40,701 nucleotides of DNA from the NCBI GenBank assembly GCA_964511265.1, contig CAZEES010000009.1, positions 1 through 40,701 of the forward strand, read 5' to 3'. A model generated the notes under the pieces. It did no database searches. It was not told the origin of the DNA and saw only the letters and a list, made by a program, of their open reading frames with translations. Numbering within the stretch: the first letter of the stretch is position 1; every line of letters starts with the position of its first letter. Origin of the DNA: Nitrosopelagicus sp964511265. Lineage in GTDB: Archaea > Thermoproteota > Nitrososphaeria > Nitrososphaerales > Nitrosopumilaceae. Both the position numbers and the translations under genes were made by a program. Below, piece by piece: positions 7,824 through 15,780 of this stretch.

Positions 7824-8312
7824 TTGGTGGATAACAAATTCCAAAAAATGTTGGAGCAAGCAGCTGATCTTGCCGAAGAGCAGGAATACGAAGAAGCACT
7901 CCTTCTTTACGACAAGATTTTAACATCAGATCCAAAAAATATTCCTGCGCTTTTGGATAAGGGCGCCACCATGCAAAGAATGGGAAAAAACTCTCAGTCT
8001 TTTCAGCTTTATGAGATTGTTTTAAACGAGGATCCAAAAAACTTGGACGCACTAATTGGAAAAGGAACCTTATTTCACGCAAAATCCAAATTTTCTGATG
8101 CCATCAAATGTTATGACTCTGCTCTAAAAATCAAGCCTCGTTTTGCAATGGCACTTGCATACAAGGGAATGTCCTTGGGAGAGATGGGCGAGATTGACAG
8201 TGCCCTATCATGCTTCAAAAAGGCACTTGTCATAGACAAAGACTTTGACTTGGCAAATATGGGAAAACAAAAGGCGCTTGAGATGCTAAAATCACAAAAA
8301 TCTAAAAAATAG
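7824..8312 (+). CDS. tetratricopeptide repeat protein
   Basis: A 162-residue soluble protein made of about four TPR units of 34 residues, with typical helix-pair signatures (ALLLYDKILTSDPKN, SFQLYEIVLNEDPKN, AIKCYDSALKIKPRF, ALSCFKKALVIDKDF). TPRs form a superhelical scaffold for protein partners; the partner is unknown. The start is TTG at 7824 or the adjacent GTG at 7827. Its 3' end overlaps the convergent C2H2 micro-gene by 11 bases. Confidence 0.85.
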   Translation: MVDNKFQKMLEQAADLAEEQEYEEALLLYDKILTSDPKNIPALLDKGATMQRMGKNSQSFQLYEIVLNEDPKNLDALIGKGTLFHAKSKFSDAIKCYDSALKIKPRFAMALAYKGMSLGEMGEIDSALSCFKKALVIDKDFDLANMGKQKALEMLKSQKSKK

Positions 8313-8475
8313 AGACATCTCCGGGAGCCGGTCCTCTCTTCCCCTGTTCTTCGTGGTATTCAAAAAAATCCTTGTGCTTCTCTTTTTGGTGGTCACGAAG
8401 ACTTTGATAGTCATCAAATGTGTCATGACACAAAAAACACTTTGGCTTGTCTTCGTCAACTAACGGTAATACCAT
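8302..8475 (-). CDS. C2H2 zinc-finger micro-protein (57 aa)
   Basis: A 57-residue frame starting ATG at 8475 that contains a canonical single C2H2 finger: CFLC, then x12, H, x4, H (CX2CX12HX4H), followed by an acidic/basic tail. Single-finger proteins of this size are common in archaea, and several bind DNA or RNA, but the role here is unknown. It diverges from mqnE and converges on the TPR gene, overlapping its last 11 bases. Confidence 0.75.
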   Translation of the reverse strand: MVLPLVDEDKPKCFLCHDTFDDYQSLRDHQKEKHKDFFEYHEEQGKRGPAPGDVSIF

Positions 8476-8527
8476 GCTAGAACTTGGGTTCTATTGTTTT
8501 ATATTTTGTTCAATTATCCAACGAATT

Positions 8528-9628
8528 GTGCTAGAAGAACTGGTTGGAAATTCAACTGCAATTGAACATGCCATTAGCGGTGAAGAATTAACATTTGACG
8601 ACGGCATGGAAATACTAAACGATGATAACCTTCATGTCATTGGGGCAGCAGCTGACATTGTAAGAAAAAAGCTTGTAGGTGATACGGTCTCTTTCGCTGC
8701 ATCTTATTACATGAATTACACAAATCTGTGTGCTGCAAGCTGTCAGATGTGTGCATTTTACCGCAAAGGTGGAGAAGATGATGCTTATACACTTACTCCT
8801 GATCAAATAGAAAAACGAGTTGCAGCAGCAAAAGATCTTGGCGCAACTGAAGTGCATATAGTCGGCGGATTTCATCCTGACTTGCAATTGGACTATTACG
8901 AACAGATGATGACTGAAATAAAGAAAAAACATCCTGAAATGACCATCAAGGCATTTACTGCCGCAGAAATTTTCTTTCTCTCAAAACTAACAAAAAATTC
9001 TGTAACTGAAATTTTATCTAGATTAAAAGATGCGGGACTTGATTCAATGCCTGGTGGAGGCGCTGAACTATTTCATCCTGACATACGTTCAAAAATTATC
9101 CGAGGCAAATGTACTGGACAAGAATGGCTTGATACAATTGAGACTGCACATAACCTTGGAATCAGAAGCAATGTTACAATGCTTTATGGTCACATAGAAA
9201 AACCAGAACACGTCGTTGATCATCTAATAAAGATTCGTGAATTACAAAAAAAGACTGGTGGTTTTATCACCATGATTCCACTAAAATTTAGTCTCGATAA
9301 CACTGAACTTGAAAAAGAGCATCAGGTTACACACGAGTCTTCTTCAATTTATGACTTGAAAATTATCGCATTGTCAAGACTGATGCTTGCACAAACACTC
9401 AACAACATTTCTGTTTACTGGGTTGCTTACGGAACAAAACTTGCTCAGGTTGCATTATCTCATGGGGGAAATGATTTGGTAGGCACTGCATTCTCTGAGG
9501 AAATATATCGTGCTGCAGGCAAGCCAACAAACTCATCTCTCTTTGAACTTGCAAATCTAGTAAAAGAGATTGGCCGTACACCTATTCAGAGAAATACATT
9601 CTTTGAGAAACTTCAAACCTTTACTTAG
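8528..9628 (+). CDS. mqnE: aminofutalosine synthase, radical SAM enzyme
   Basis: Radical SAM enzyme of the futalosine menaquinone pathway that joins the chorismate-derived enolpyruvyl product to SAM. The cluster motif CxxxCxxC is NLCAASCQMC (C68, C72, C75 from the GTG start). GGGAELFHPDIR and NVTMLYGHIE are typical of MqnE and less so of MqnC or CofH. I chose GTG 8528 (366 residues) because a TATA (TTTTATATTTT, about 8499-8509) lies about 25 bases upstream and the extra 27 upstream codons are Cys/Phe-rich and overlap the divergent zinc-finger gene. MqnD is encoded 2 kb away. The menaquinones of ammonia-oxidising archaea fit this pathway. Confidence 0.85.
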   Translation: MLEELVGNSTAIEHAISGEELTFDDGMEILNDDNLHVIGAAADIVRKKLVGDTVSFAASYYMNYTNLCAASCQMCAFYRKGGEDDAYTLTPDQIEKRVAAAKDLGATEVHIVGGFHPDLQLDYYEQMMTEIKKKHPEMTIKAFTAAEIFFLSKLTKNSVTEILSRLKDAGLDSMPGGGAELFHPDIRSKIIRGKCTGQEWLDTIETAHNLGIRSNVTMLYGHIEKPEHVVDHLIKIRELQKKTGGFITMIPLKFSLDNTELEKEHQVTHESSSIYDLKIIALSRLMLAQTLNNISVYWVAYGTKLAQVALSHGGNDLVGTAFSEEIYRAAGKPTNSSLFELANLVKEIGRTPIQRNTFFEKLQTFT

Positions 9629-9902
9629 TCGCAGGCTTTCTCTCTGTCTTTTTTGCACCGCCTTTTCTTTTTCTACGTGCTCCAAAACTAATCAACACTA
9701 AAAGAAATCCAATTCCAACTAAGATGCCTGAGAGTGTTGTAAAATCTTCATTTTCTCTTTCCTGAATTAAAAACTCTGCAATCTCCTCATCAGTCATTCC
9801 CTCTCTACCAATTGGTGTCATGTCTGTTAGTAGTGCGGAGAATCCTATTCCTACCGCAATCATTGCCAATCCTCCGGCTAAAATTTTCTTATCTACTAGC
9901 AT
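9621..9902 (-). CDS. small two-helix membrane protein
   Basis: A 93-residue protein with helix 1 at about residues 8-25, an acidic loop (MTDEEIAEFLIQERENED), helix 2 at about 57-74 and a strongly basic tail (RRKRKGGAKK). Both termini are probably cytoplasmic by the positive-inside rule. It converges on mqnE with an 8-base overlap and diverges from the dus gene. Not recognised beyond being a small archaeal membrane protein. Confidence 0.7.
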   Translation of the reverse strand: MLVDKKILAGGLAMIAVGIGFSALLTDMTPIGREGMTDEEIAEFLIQERENEDFTTLSGILVGIGFLLVLISFGARRKRKGGAKKTERKPATK

Positions 9903-9953
9903 TACATAATTTATGAAATCTAGATTTAATTAACAATTCGGCAATCTCCTCAT

Positions 9954-10919
9954 ATGGTTCAACTTCCAAACTTTACAAGCAAGGCTTTCTTGGCTCCGAT
10001 GGCTGGGGTCAGTGATCCTGCATTAAGAATAATGTGCAAAAAAATGGGTGCAGGACTTGTTGTAACTGAACTTACCAGTGTAAACGCAATAGTTGCAAAA
10101 CATGAGCAGCTTGAATCCCAATCAAAAAGCATAACTGAATTTATAGAATTCTCTGAAAAAGAACGCCCTTTATCTGTACAACTGTTTGGCTCTGACATCA
10201 TTGCTCTAGAAAAGGCAGCAAAGATTGTAGAGCCCCACTTTGACATGATTGATTACAACATGGGTTGTCCAGCTCCGCACATTACAAAACAGATGGCTGG
10301 CGGTGCTTTACTGCAAAACTCTGATCTTACCAGAGAAATATTCCGCACACTTGTGAACACAGTCAAAAAACCAATATCGCTAAAGATGCGAATGGGCGTA
10401 ACTGAAGAAAACAAATCTCTATTCTTAGATATTGCAAAAATTGCAGAGCGAGAAGGAGTCCAAATGATTACCTTACATCCTAGAACAGTTTCACAGGGAT
10501 ACTCTGGACACTCTGATTGGGATATGATTAAAAAATTAAAACAAAACTCTACCGTGCCAATTGTTGGAAATGGAGACATTACCTCTCCTGAACTTGCAAA
10601 AAAGGTTCTTGATTATACCGGATGTGACTATATCATGATAGGGCGAGGCGCAATGGGAAATCCATTCATCTTTGAGCAGATTAATGACTATCTGGAATGT
10701 GGTGCATACAAGCAATATACTCTTACAGACAGGCTAGAGGCATTTGTCACGTATCTTGAACTTACATCAAAGTACAACATACGATTTGCAAACATAAAAC
10801 AACAGGCAATTCGATTTACAAAAGGAACCGTCGGCGGTGCACAATTAAGAAACAGACTGAGCACTGCAAAAAATATTGAAGAACTAAAAGAATTACTTGT
10901 TCAAAAAGTGACCGTCTAA
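9954..10919 (+). CDS. tRNA-dihydrouridine synthase (Dus family)
   Basis: A 321-residue FMN-dependent TIM-barrel enzyme reducing uridines in the tRNA D-loop. It shows LAPMAGVSDPALR (FMN site), SVQLFGSD, the catalytic cysteine C105 in NMGCPAPH, LKMRMG, TLHPRTVSQGYSGHSDW, and the phosphate-binding IVGNGDI and IGRGAMGNP motifs. The GYSG(H)xxW segment and length match DusB-like proteins; archaeal position specificity is not known from sequence. It is followed convergently by a small minus-strand gene with no gap. Confidence 0.93.
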   Translation: MVQLPNFTSKAFLAPMAGVSDPALRIMCKKMGAGLVVTELTSVNAIVAKHEQLESQSKSITEFIEFSEKERPLSVQLFGSDIIALEKAAKIVEPHFDMIDYNMGCPAPHITKQMAGGALLQNSDLTREIFRTLVNTVKKPISLKMRMGVTEENKSLFLDIAKIAEREGVQMITLHPRTVSQGYSGHSDWDMIKKLKQNSTVPIVGNGDITSPELAKKVLDYTGCDYIMIGRGAMGNPFIFEQINDYLECGAYKQYTLTDRLEAFVTYLELTSKYNIRFANIKQQAIRFTKGTVGGAQLRNRLSTAKNIEELKELLVQKVTV

Positions 10920-11138
10920 TCACTTGTACAAATCAAATTCTGGACTTCGCTGTTGACTTTTTACCTCTGACATTACTGCTTTTACAACTTCATTGTGGTT
11001 GTAAGTCAAATGTCTGAGGAATTTTGCTGAAACATCCGCTCTTGTCTCATCATCAGCAAAGAGCATCTCTTCAGATGACAATTCAGTCATCATCTCTTTG
11101 CATTCTACACAAGGATCAAAGTCTAAGTAAAGCTTCAT
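10920..11138 (-). CDS. hypothetical acidic small protein with CxxC
   Basis: A 72-residue acidic soluble protein with one CxxC (DPCVECKE, C10 and C13) and a helical C-terminal half. The single cysteine pair suggests a metal or redox site possibly shared in a dimer. The stop is immediately adjacent to the end of the dus gene. No family recognised. Confidence 0.6.
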   Translation of the reverse strand: MKLYLDFDPCVECKEMMTELSSEEMLFADDETRADVSAKFLRHLTYNHNEVVKAVMSEVKSQQRSPEFDLYK

Positions 11139-11194
11139 GGATAATTGTTTCTTCCCGATAATAAATACTAGATCCTGCTTTAATAGGCTCAGAA

Positions 11195-11266
11195 CTAGAA
11201 TTCTTCGTCATCGATGAAAAGTCCAGAGTAATCAAATGTTGAATCATTATTTTGGTTTGTTTTCAT
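11195..11266 (-). CDS. putative 23-residue micro-ORF
   Basis: ATG at 11266 opens a 23-codon frame ending in LFIDDEEF. Evidence for expression is the TATA-like CTTATATTC (minus strand, 11287-11295) centred 25 bases before the ATG, as in leaderless genes of this window. The peptide is acidic with no motif. It may be a micro-protein, or the promoter may drive a short non-coding transcript. Confidence 0.3.
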   Translation of the reverse strand: MKTNQNNDSTFDYSGLFIDDEEF

Positions 11267-11286
11267 GTATAGAGTAAGGACATTTT

Positions 11287-11295
11287 GAATATAAG
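11287..11295. promoter_or_regulatory. bidirectional TATA box
   Basis: GAATATAAG reads as CTTATATTC on the other strand. Its centre (11291) is 24 bases before ATG 11315 on the plus strand and 25 bases before ATG 11266 on the minus strand, the leaderless spacing for both. Confidence 0.5.
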
Positions 11296-11314
11296 CAGCA
11301 CGAACAATTTATCC

Positions 11315-11593
11315 ATGGTTCATTTTCTGAAAAAATACTTGGTAAACATACAAAATCCTACTTGGTTTTTCATTGGAATTATTCTGTTAATCTTAGGTTC
11401 ATTTGTCGCCATTTTTGATTATCCCCAGATTCAATATTTTGAAAATATGGACTCGGAGATGTATGCAACTTTAGAATCCAAACAAAAGGAAATTCACAAT
11501 CGATTAATAATTGAATTTTCAATTGGAATTGTAATTCTTTTAGCAGGTGGAGCGTTATTTGTTGTATCTTTCTTTAGAAATTCTAAGAAATGA
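11315..11593 (+). CDS. small two-helix membrane protein
   Basis: A 92-residue protein with hydrophobic helices at about residues 17-37 and 67-87, and a hydrophilic, helix-prone extracytoplasmic loop between them (MDSEMYATLESKQKEIHNR). I preferred ATG 11315 over an in-frame non-ATG start 30 bases upstream because the TATA at 11287-11295 sits 24 bases before it. It converges on mqnD with no gap. Function unknown. Confidence 0.65.
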   Translation: MVHFLKKYLVNIQNPTWFFIGIILLILGSFVAIFDYPQIQYFENMDSEMYATLESKQKEIHNRLIIEFSIGIVILLAGGALFVVSFFRNSKK

Positions 11594-12424
11594 TCAAAGT
11601 GGTTTTGAAATCTTCAATTCAAAGTCAGGAACAAGTCCCTTTTCTTTTGCCATCTCAAACATCAATCTAACCGCCTTTTCTCCTGACTCGCCCATGTCTA
11701 CAGTCACTTCGTTGACATACATGAGGACAAATTTCTCAATCAACTCTCTTGATTTGCCTCTACTATACTTCATGGCATAGTCGAGTGCATCTTCTATGTT
11801 ATCTCTTGCAAATTTTATCGAATCTTGTAAATACAAATCAAATTTATGAATTAATTCCTCACCTAATTTTTCACTCATTACATTGACTCCTAATGGTACT
11901 GGCAGTCCTCCTGACTCTTTATGCCACCACTCACCCACATCTAGAATCTTCTGTACTCCCTCCTGTTCAAATGATAACTGCGTCTCATGAATTACTAGGC
12001 CAACGTCCACCTTGCCACTTCTAACTGCCTCTGGAATATCACTGAAATTCATCGCTACGTAATCAAACTTTCCAATCATTAACTGTAGTAGTAGAAATGC
12101 AGATGTCATCTCCCCTGGAATTGCAATTTTTGATTTTCTTATCTCATCTATTGTCATTGGCTTTGTTGCTGTAACAATTGGGCCATACCCGATTCCAAAA
12201 CTTCCGCCGCTTCTCAGCATTACGTAATTTGGAATATGTGCACAAGCATGAACTGAAACTGCAGTCACATCCAATTCCGGGTTTTTTGCCTTTTTATTCA
12301 AATTTTCAATGTCTTCTATAACATGTGTAACAGAAAACTCATCAGATCTTACCTTATCTGTAAACATTGCATAAAACATGAATGCATCATCCGAATCTGG
12401 TGTATGTCCTACAGAAATATCCAT
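11594..12424 (-). CDS. mqnD: 1,4-dihydroxy-6-naphthoate synthase
   Basis: A 276-residue cytoplasmic enzyme of the futalosine pathway that turns cyclic de-hypoxanthine futalosine into 1,4-dihydroxy-6-naphthoate. The periplasmic-binding-protein-like fold is shown by the N-terminal GHTPDSDDAFMFYAM, the central VSVHACAHI, GGSFGIGYGPIV, and VGLVIHETQLSF, all characteristic of MqnD; the histidine of IHE is the catalytic base in studied enzymes. Length is typical. With mqnE nearby it shows that menaquinone is made by this route rather than by MenA-F. Confidence 0.92.
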   Translation of the reverse strand: MDISVGHTPDSDDAFMFYAMFTDKVRSDEFSVTHVIEDIENLNKKAKNPELDVTAVSVHACAHIPNYVMLRSGGSFGIGYGPIVTATKPMTIDEIRKSKIAIPGEMTSAFLLLQLMIGKFDYVAMNFSDIPEAVRSGKVDVGLVIHETQLSFEQEGVQKILDVGEWWHKESGGLPVPLGVNVMSEKLGEELIHKFDLYLQDSIKFARDNIEDALDYAMKYSRGKSRELIEKFVLMYVNEVTVDMGESGEKAVRLMFEMAKEKGLVPDFELKISKPL

Positions 12425-12505
12425 AATTCTGAACCTCTACACTGGTAATAATAACCAAAGTTTTCGGCATATATGATTAAATAAAATGTAGTTATACAAT
12501 CAATC

Positions 12506-12625
12506 ATGATATGTTCCAGCTGTGAAAACCACAAACACTTTGAGTGCATTGATTGCCAAAATAATCATACAACCGAGCTTTGCAATTGTGATTGTCATCT
12601 AACCGAACACGAGCACGTCGATTAA
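12506..12625 (+). CDS. 39-residue Cys/His-rich micro-protein
   Basis: An ATG-initiated frame encoding 39 residues with seven cysteines and six histidines (CSSC, CIDC, CNCDC, HLTEHEH), enough for two zinc sites in a B-box- or MYND-like cross-brace. A TATA-like TTAAATAAAAT at about 12477-12487 lies about 25 bases before the ATG. It diverges from mqnD and precedes the CoA-binding protein gene by 29 bases. The cysteine density makes chance unlikely. Function unknown. Confidence 0.65.
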   Translation: MICSSCENHKHFECIDCQNNHTTELCNCDCHLTEHEHVD

Positions 12626-12654
12626 CATATTAGTTCTAAAAACAATTTTTTTCC

Positions 12655-13065
12655 ATGGAAGACGATCCTCATTCAGATGAAGAAATTTTAGAAATTTTAA
12701 AGATGAAAAAAGTTGCCGTAGTGGGAATGTCAAAAAACCCCGATAAAGCTGCGCACTATGTGCCTAAATATTTACATGAAAATGGATATGACGTGACCCC
12801 GGTGAATCCAAATTCTGAGACAATCCTGAAAAAACAATGCTACAATTTGATCACTGATGTGCCAGATGAGATTGATATTGTGGATATCTTCAGGCCATCA
12901 GATAAAGTGATGCCAATTATCAAAGAAGCGATAAAGAAAAAACCCAAAGTTATCTGGCTTCAGGAAGGAATCCACGACGAAGAAGCAGAAAAATTGGCAC
13001 GTGATGCAGGAATTGAAGTTGTCTTTAACAGATGCATGTTAGCAGAACATAGACGGTTGGTATGA
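12655..13065 (+). CDS. CoA-binding domain protein (YccU-like)
   Basis: A 136-residue Rossmann protein of the CoA_binding_2 family. The dinucleotide-type loop VAVVGMSKNPDKAAHYVPKY (residues 20-39), the PVNPNS segment and IWLQEGI (about 98-104) match the family. Members bind CoA in vitro; the physiological role is undefined. Its stop overlaps the start of the next gene (ATGATG/TGA), so the two form a translationally coupled pair. Confidence 0.85.
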   Translation: MEDDPHSDEEILEILKMKKVAVVGMSKNPDKAAHYVPKYLHENGYDVTPVNPNSETILKKQCYNLITDVPDEIDIVDIFRPSDKVMPIIKEAIKKKPKVIWLQEGIHDEEAEKLARDAGIEVVFNRCMLAEHRRLV

Positions 13066-13430
13066 TGTCTGACAACTCATTTCAATCCTTTTACGAGGAG
13101 CTAAAACTTTTGGTAGAAAAATTTGAAAAAAAACAGACACAGATTAAAGTAGAATCTGATCTTGATTATGACTCTGTGAAAATCTTTGGAGAAAAGATGG
13201 ATTCTGTTACACGCGCAAAACTTGGAATTGATGATGCAGCAGAGCTTGCATATACAACTGCAGAACATCATCCATACTGGGGCGTTTTATACAACTGCAC
13301 TGAGATCACAAAGACAATCCTTGAAAAATGGCACGATGAATTAACTCCTGAACAATTAGACGAGATTAAATGGAATCTAAAAGAGATTCAAAATGCAATT
13401 TCAAACATAGAAAATAAAATCAAAAAATAA
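13062..13430 (+). CDS. hypothetical helical protein
   Basis: A 122-residue, mostly alpha-helical, charged protein with no membrane segment or cysteine motif. A conserved-looking centre (AEHHPYWGVLYN) is flanked by coiled-coil-prone helices. It overlaps the CoA-binding gene by 4 bases and precedes the GTPase gene by 32 bases. The coupling suggests work with the CoA-binding protein, but no function can be named. Confidence 0.7.
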   Translation: MMSDNSFQSFYEELKLLVEKFEKKQTQIKVESDLDYDSVKIFGEKMDSVTRAKLGIDDAAELAYTTAEHHPYWGVLYNCTEITKTILEKWHDELTPEQLDEIKWNLKEIQNAISNIENKIKK

Positions 13431-13462
13431 TCAGATAAATACAATCAAATGGAAACTCACTC

Positions 13463-14683
13463 ATGACAATAAAAATTGGAATTATAGGAAAAACAAACAC
13501 CGGTAAGACCACATTCTTTAATTCTGCCACATTGTCCTCAACTGAAATCTCTACATACCCATTTACTACAAAAAAACCACAAACTGGCACTGCTCAGGCA
13601 ATAACTCTGTGTGTTCATATGGAGTTTAATGTACAAGACAACCCAAACAATTCAAAATGTGTTGATGGCTGGCGTTACATTCCGATAGAACTGATTGATC
13701 TGCCTGGACTAATCAAAGATGCATGGAAAGGAAAGGGATTGGGAAATCAATTCCTCTCAATTGCTGCACAATCTGATGCGCTGTTACACGTCGTTGATTG
13801 TTCTGGAAGCATTGATGCAACCGGACAAATTTCGGAACCTGGTTCTGGTGATCCTGTATCTGACTTTGCAGATATAGAAGAAGAATTGGTAATGTGGTAC
13901 CAAAAAATTCTTGAAGGAAATAGGGACAAAATTTCTAAAAACATTCGTGATGGCGACGACCCTGTAGATGCAATTACTGAACTCTACCGTGGAATTGGAG
14001 TAAAAAAGAATCATGTTGTACAGGCTCTAAAAACTACTGAATTGGAAGATACCGCATTTGATGATTTTGGCATGGGACAGACAAAAGAATTTGCAAAGAT
14101 TTTACGTAAAATTTCCAAGCCAACTTTGATAGTTGCAAACAAGATTGACGTCCAAGGCGCTGACAAAAACTTCAATCGTCTTCGTGAAAGGTACAACGAA
14201 GTCATTACTGTTCCTGCAAGTGCAGATAGTGAGTTGACATTGAGACGTGCCGAACAACAAGATTTGATAAAATATTCGCCAGGTTCGGAACAATTTGAAA
14301 TTGTACAACCTGAAAAATTAAACGACAAGCAGACAAACGCACTAAATTTCATCAAGCAGGATATAATGGGTGAATATATGCGAACAGGAGTTCAATTTGC
14401 AATCAATGTCACAGTCTTCAAATTGCTAAAAATGAACGCGGTTTATCCTGTGGCTGATGAAAATAAACTGTCTGACAAAAAAGGAAACATACTGCCTGAT
14501 TTAATATTGCTCAAAAATGGTGCTACAGTTAAAGACTTGGCAAATGAGATTCACACCGGATTGTCAAAGGGACTGCTTCATGCAAAGGACTTGAGGTACA
14601 ATCTTAGATTGCCAACTCATTACCAATTGAGAGATAGAGATGTTATCTCATTGGTTAGTGCAACAAAGAAATCCTCTGGATAA
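13463..14683 (+). CDS. Obg/YchF-like GTPase with TGS domain
   Basis: A 406-residue OBG-type translational GTPase. G1 is GKTNTGKTT (residues 9-17), G3 is DLPGL, G4 is NKID, and a C-terminal TGS domain covers about residues 320-400. The archaeal YchF-like group associates with ribosomes and may hydrolyse ATP as well as GTP. It sits upstream of an EF1A-like gene and a zinc ribbon, which supports a translation-linked role. The GTPase class is firm; the exact subfamily name is less so. Confidence 0.9.
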   Translation: MTIKIGIIGKTNTGKTTFFNSATLSSTEISTYPFTTKKPQTGTAQAITLCVHMEFNVQDNPNNSKCVDGWRYIPIELIDLPGLIKDAWKGKGLGNQFLSIAAQSDALLHVVDCSGSIDATGQISEPGSGDPVSDFADIEEELVMWYQKILEGNRDKISKNIRDGDDPVDAITELYRGIGVKKNHVVQALKTTELEDTAFDDFGMGQTKEFAKILRKISKPTLIVANKIDVQGADKNFNRLRERYNEVITVPASADSELTLRRAEQQDLIKYSPGSEQFEIVQPEKLNDKQTNALNFIKQDIMGEYMRTGVQFAINVTVFKLLKMNAVYPVADENKLSDKKGNILPDLILLKNGATVKDLANEIHTGLSKGLLHAKDLRYNLRLPTHYQLRDRDVISLVSATKKSSG

Positions 14684-14698
14684 ATTAATGATGTAAAA

Positions 14699-15616
14699 AT
14701 GGAGTCTGTAAATTTCGTAATCTTAGGTGACCAGTCAATTGCAACTGACTTTGGAAAAAAAGGAACGTCTACTGATTTAACGCTATTTGACAGAAAAGAA
14801 GCTGAAAAAATTTACACATTCGTCACGCCAAACGGATTTCCAGAAAAAATTCAACCACTATTCCAAGCAATAGCCCTAGCAGAATATGTAATATTTCATG
14901 TAAACGTCCTAGACAAATTCACAGGAGAACAAATTCTTGCATTAGATGCACTAGGAAAAAAAGAAGGAATCTTATCTCATTCGTACGATGTAGATGAGTC
15001 TAGATTAAATTTGATGATAAAGGGAACTGTAATCGAAGGCTACAAAAAAGTTGAACAAGATAAAATCAAAGAAGAACTGGCAAATTTTGCTACAATAAAA
15101 AAAAATGGGGATACCAGTATTGTAATTGATCATACCTTTGATGTCAAAGGTGTGGGAACAGTAGCATTGGGCAAGGTATTATCTGGAAAGATTACTCAAT
15201 ACGATAAGATTTTGCATTATCCGTCAGAGACTGAGGCAATGATAAAATCAATTCAGATGCATGATGACGATGTTAAAGAATCTGTCTCTCCTGCAAGAGT
15301 TGGTCTTTCTCTGAAAAACATAAAACACGACGAGATTGCACGCGGTGACATCTTTTCCAATGATTCTGCAATAAAAATTACCACTGAAATTACTATAGAC
15401 TTTGTACAAAACCAATTTTTCAAGGGAACCATCTCGGAAAATCAAATGTGTCTTGTGAATATTGGACTTCAGATCAAGGCTGCAAAATTTGCATCAGTCT
15501 CGCCTTTAAAACTAAAATTTGAGAAACCCGTTGCAGTAATGCCTGGCGATGTCTGTGTTCTGTTAAAACCCGAGTCTAACTCTGTTCGTATAATGGGGAG
15601 TGGCACACCTCAATGA
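14699..15616 (+). CDS. EF1A/SelB-like protein with degenerate GTPase domain
   Basis: A 305-residue protein with EF-Tu-like layout. Residues 1-115 take the place of the G domain but lack a proper P-loop (ILGDQSIATDFGKKG) and any NKxD motif, so nucleotide hydrolysis is doubtful. Residues about 138-220 are a clear domain II beta-barrel (HTFDVKGVGTVALGKVLSG, SPARVGLSLKNI, IARGDIFS), followed by a domain III-like segment. It lies 15 bases after the Obg-like GTPase gene and overlaps the zinc-ribbon gene by 4 bases, so the three probably form an operon. A role in translation or RNA binding is inferred. Confidence 0.8.
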   Translation: MESVNFVILGDQSIATDFGKKGTSTDLTLFDRKEAEKIYTFVTPNGFPEKIQPLFQAIALAEYVIFHVNVLDKFTGEQILALDALGKKEGILSHSYDVDESRLNLMIKGTVIEGYKKVEQDKIKEELANFATIKKNGDTSIVIDHTFDVKGVGTVALGKVLSGKITQYDKILHYPSETEAMIKSIQMHDDDVKESVSPARVGLSLKNIKHDEIARGDIFSNDSAIKITTEITIDFVQNQFFKGTISENQMCLVNIGLQIKAAKFASVSPLKLKFEKPVAVMPGDVCVLLKPESNSVRIMGSGTPQ

Positions 15617-15735
15617 CTGAACCTTTACGTGCATGCCCAATCTGTCCTGAGTGCGGTTCTAAAAAATTTGTAAGAGTAAAAGACACTACTGCTCGAGTCC
15701 AATGCAGAAATTGTAAAAAAATTATCTCTATCTGA
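15613..15735 (+). CDS. 40-residue zinc-ribbon micro-protein
   Basis: Starts at ATG 15613 inside the stop of the EF1A-like gene (ATGA overlap), which strongly implies translational coupling. It encodes 40 residues with CPICPEC and a second CRNC knuckle about 17 residues later, a classic four-cysteine zinc ribbon like those in transcription or ribosome factors. Likely partner: the EF1A-like protein (inference). Confidence 0.8.
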   Translation: MTEPLRACPICPECGSKKFVRVKDTTARVQCRNCKKIISI

Positions 15736-15780
15736 TGAATTATTTCATTAGATTATATTTGCCCATTTTTAATTAATTTT

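Noticed and set aside
8447..8527. Upstream extension of mqnE by 27 codons
   Set aside because: Overlaps the divergent zinc-finger gene and the TATA box; composition is not like the family's N-terminus.
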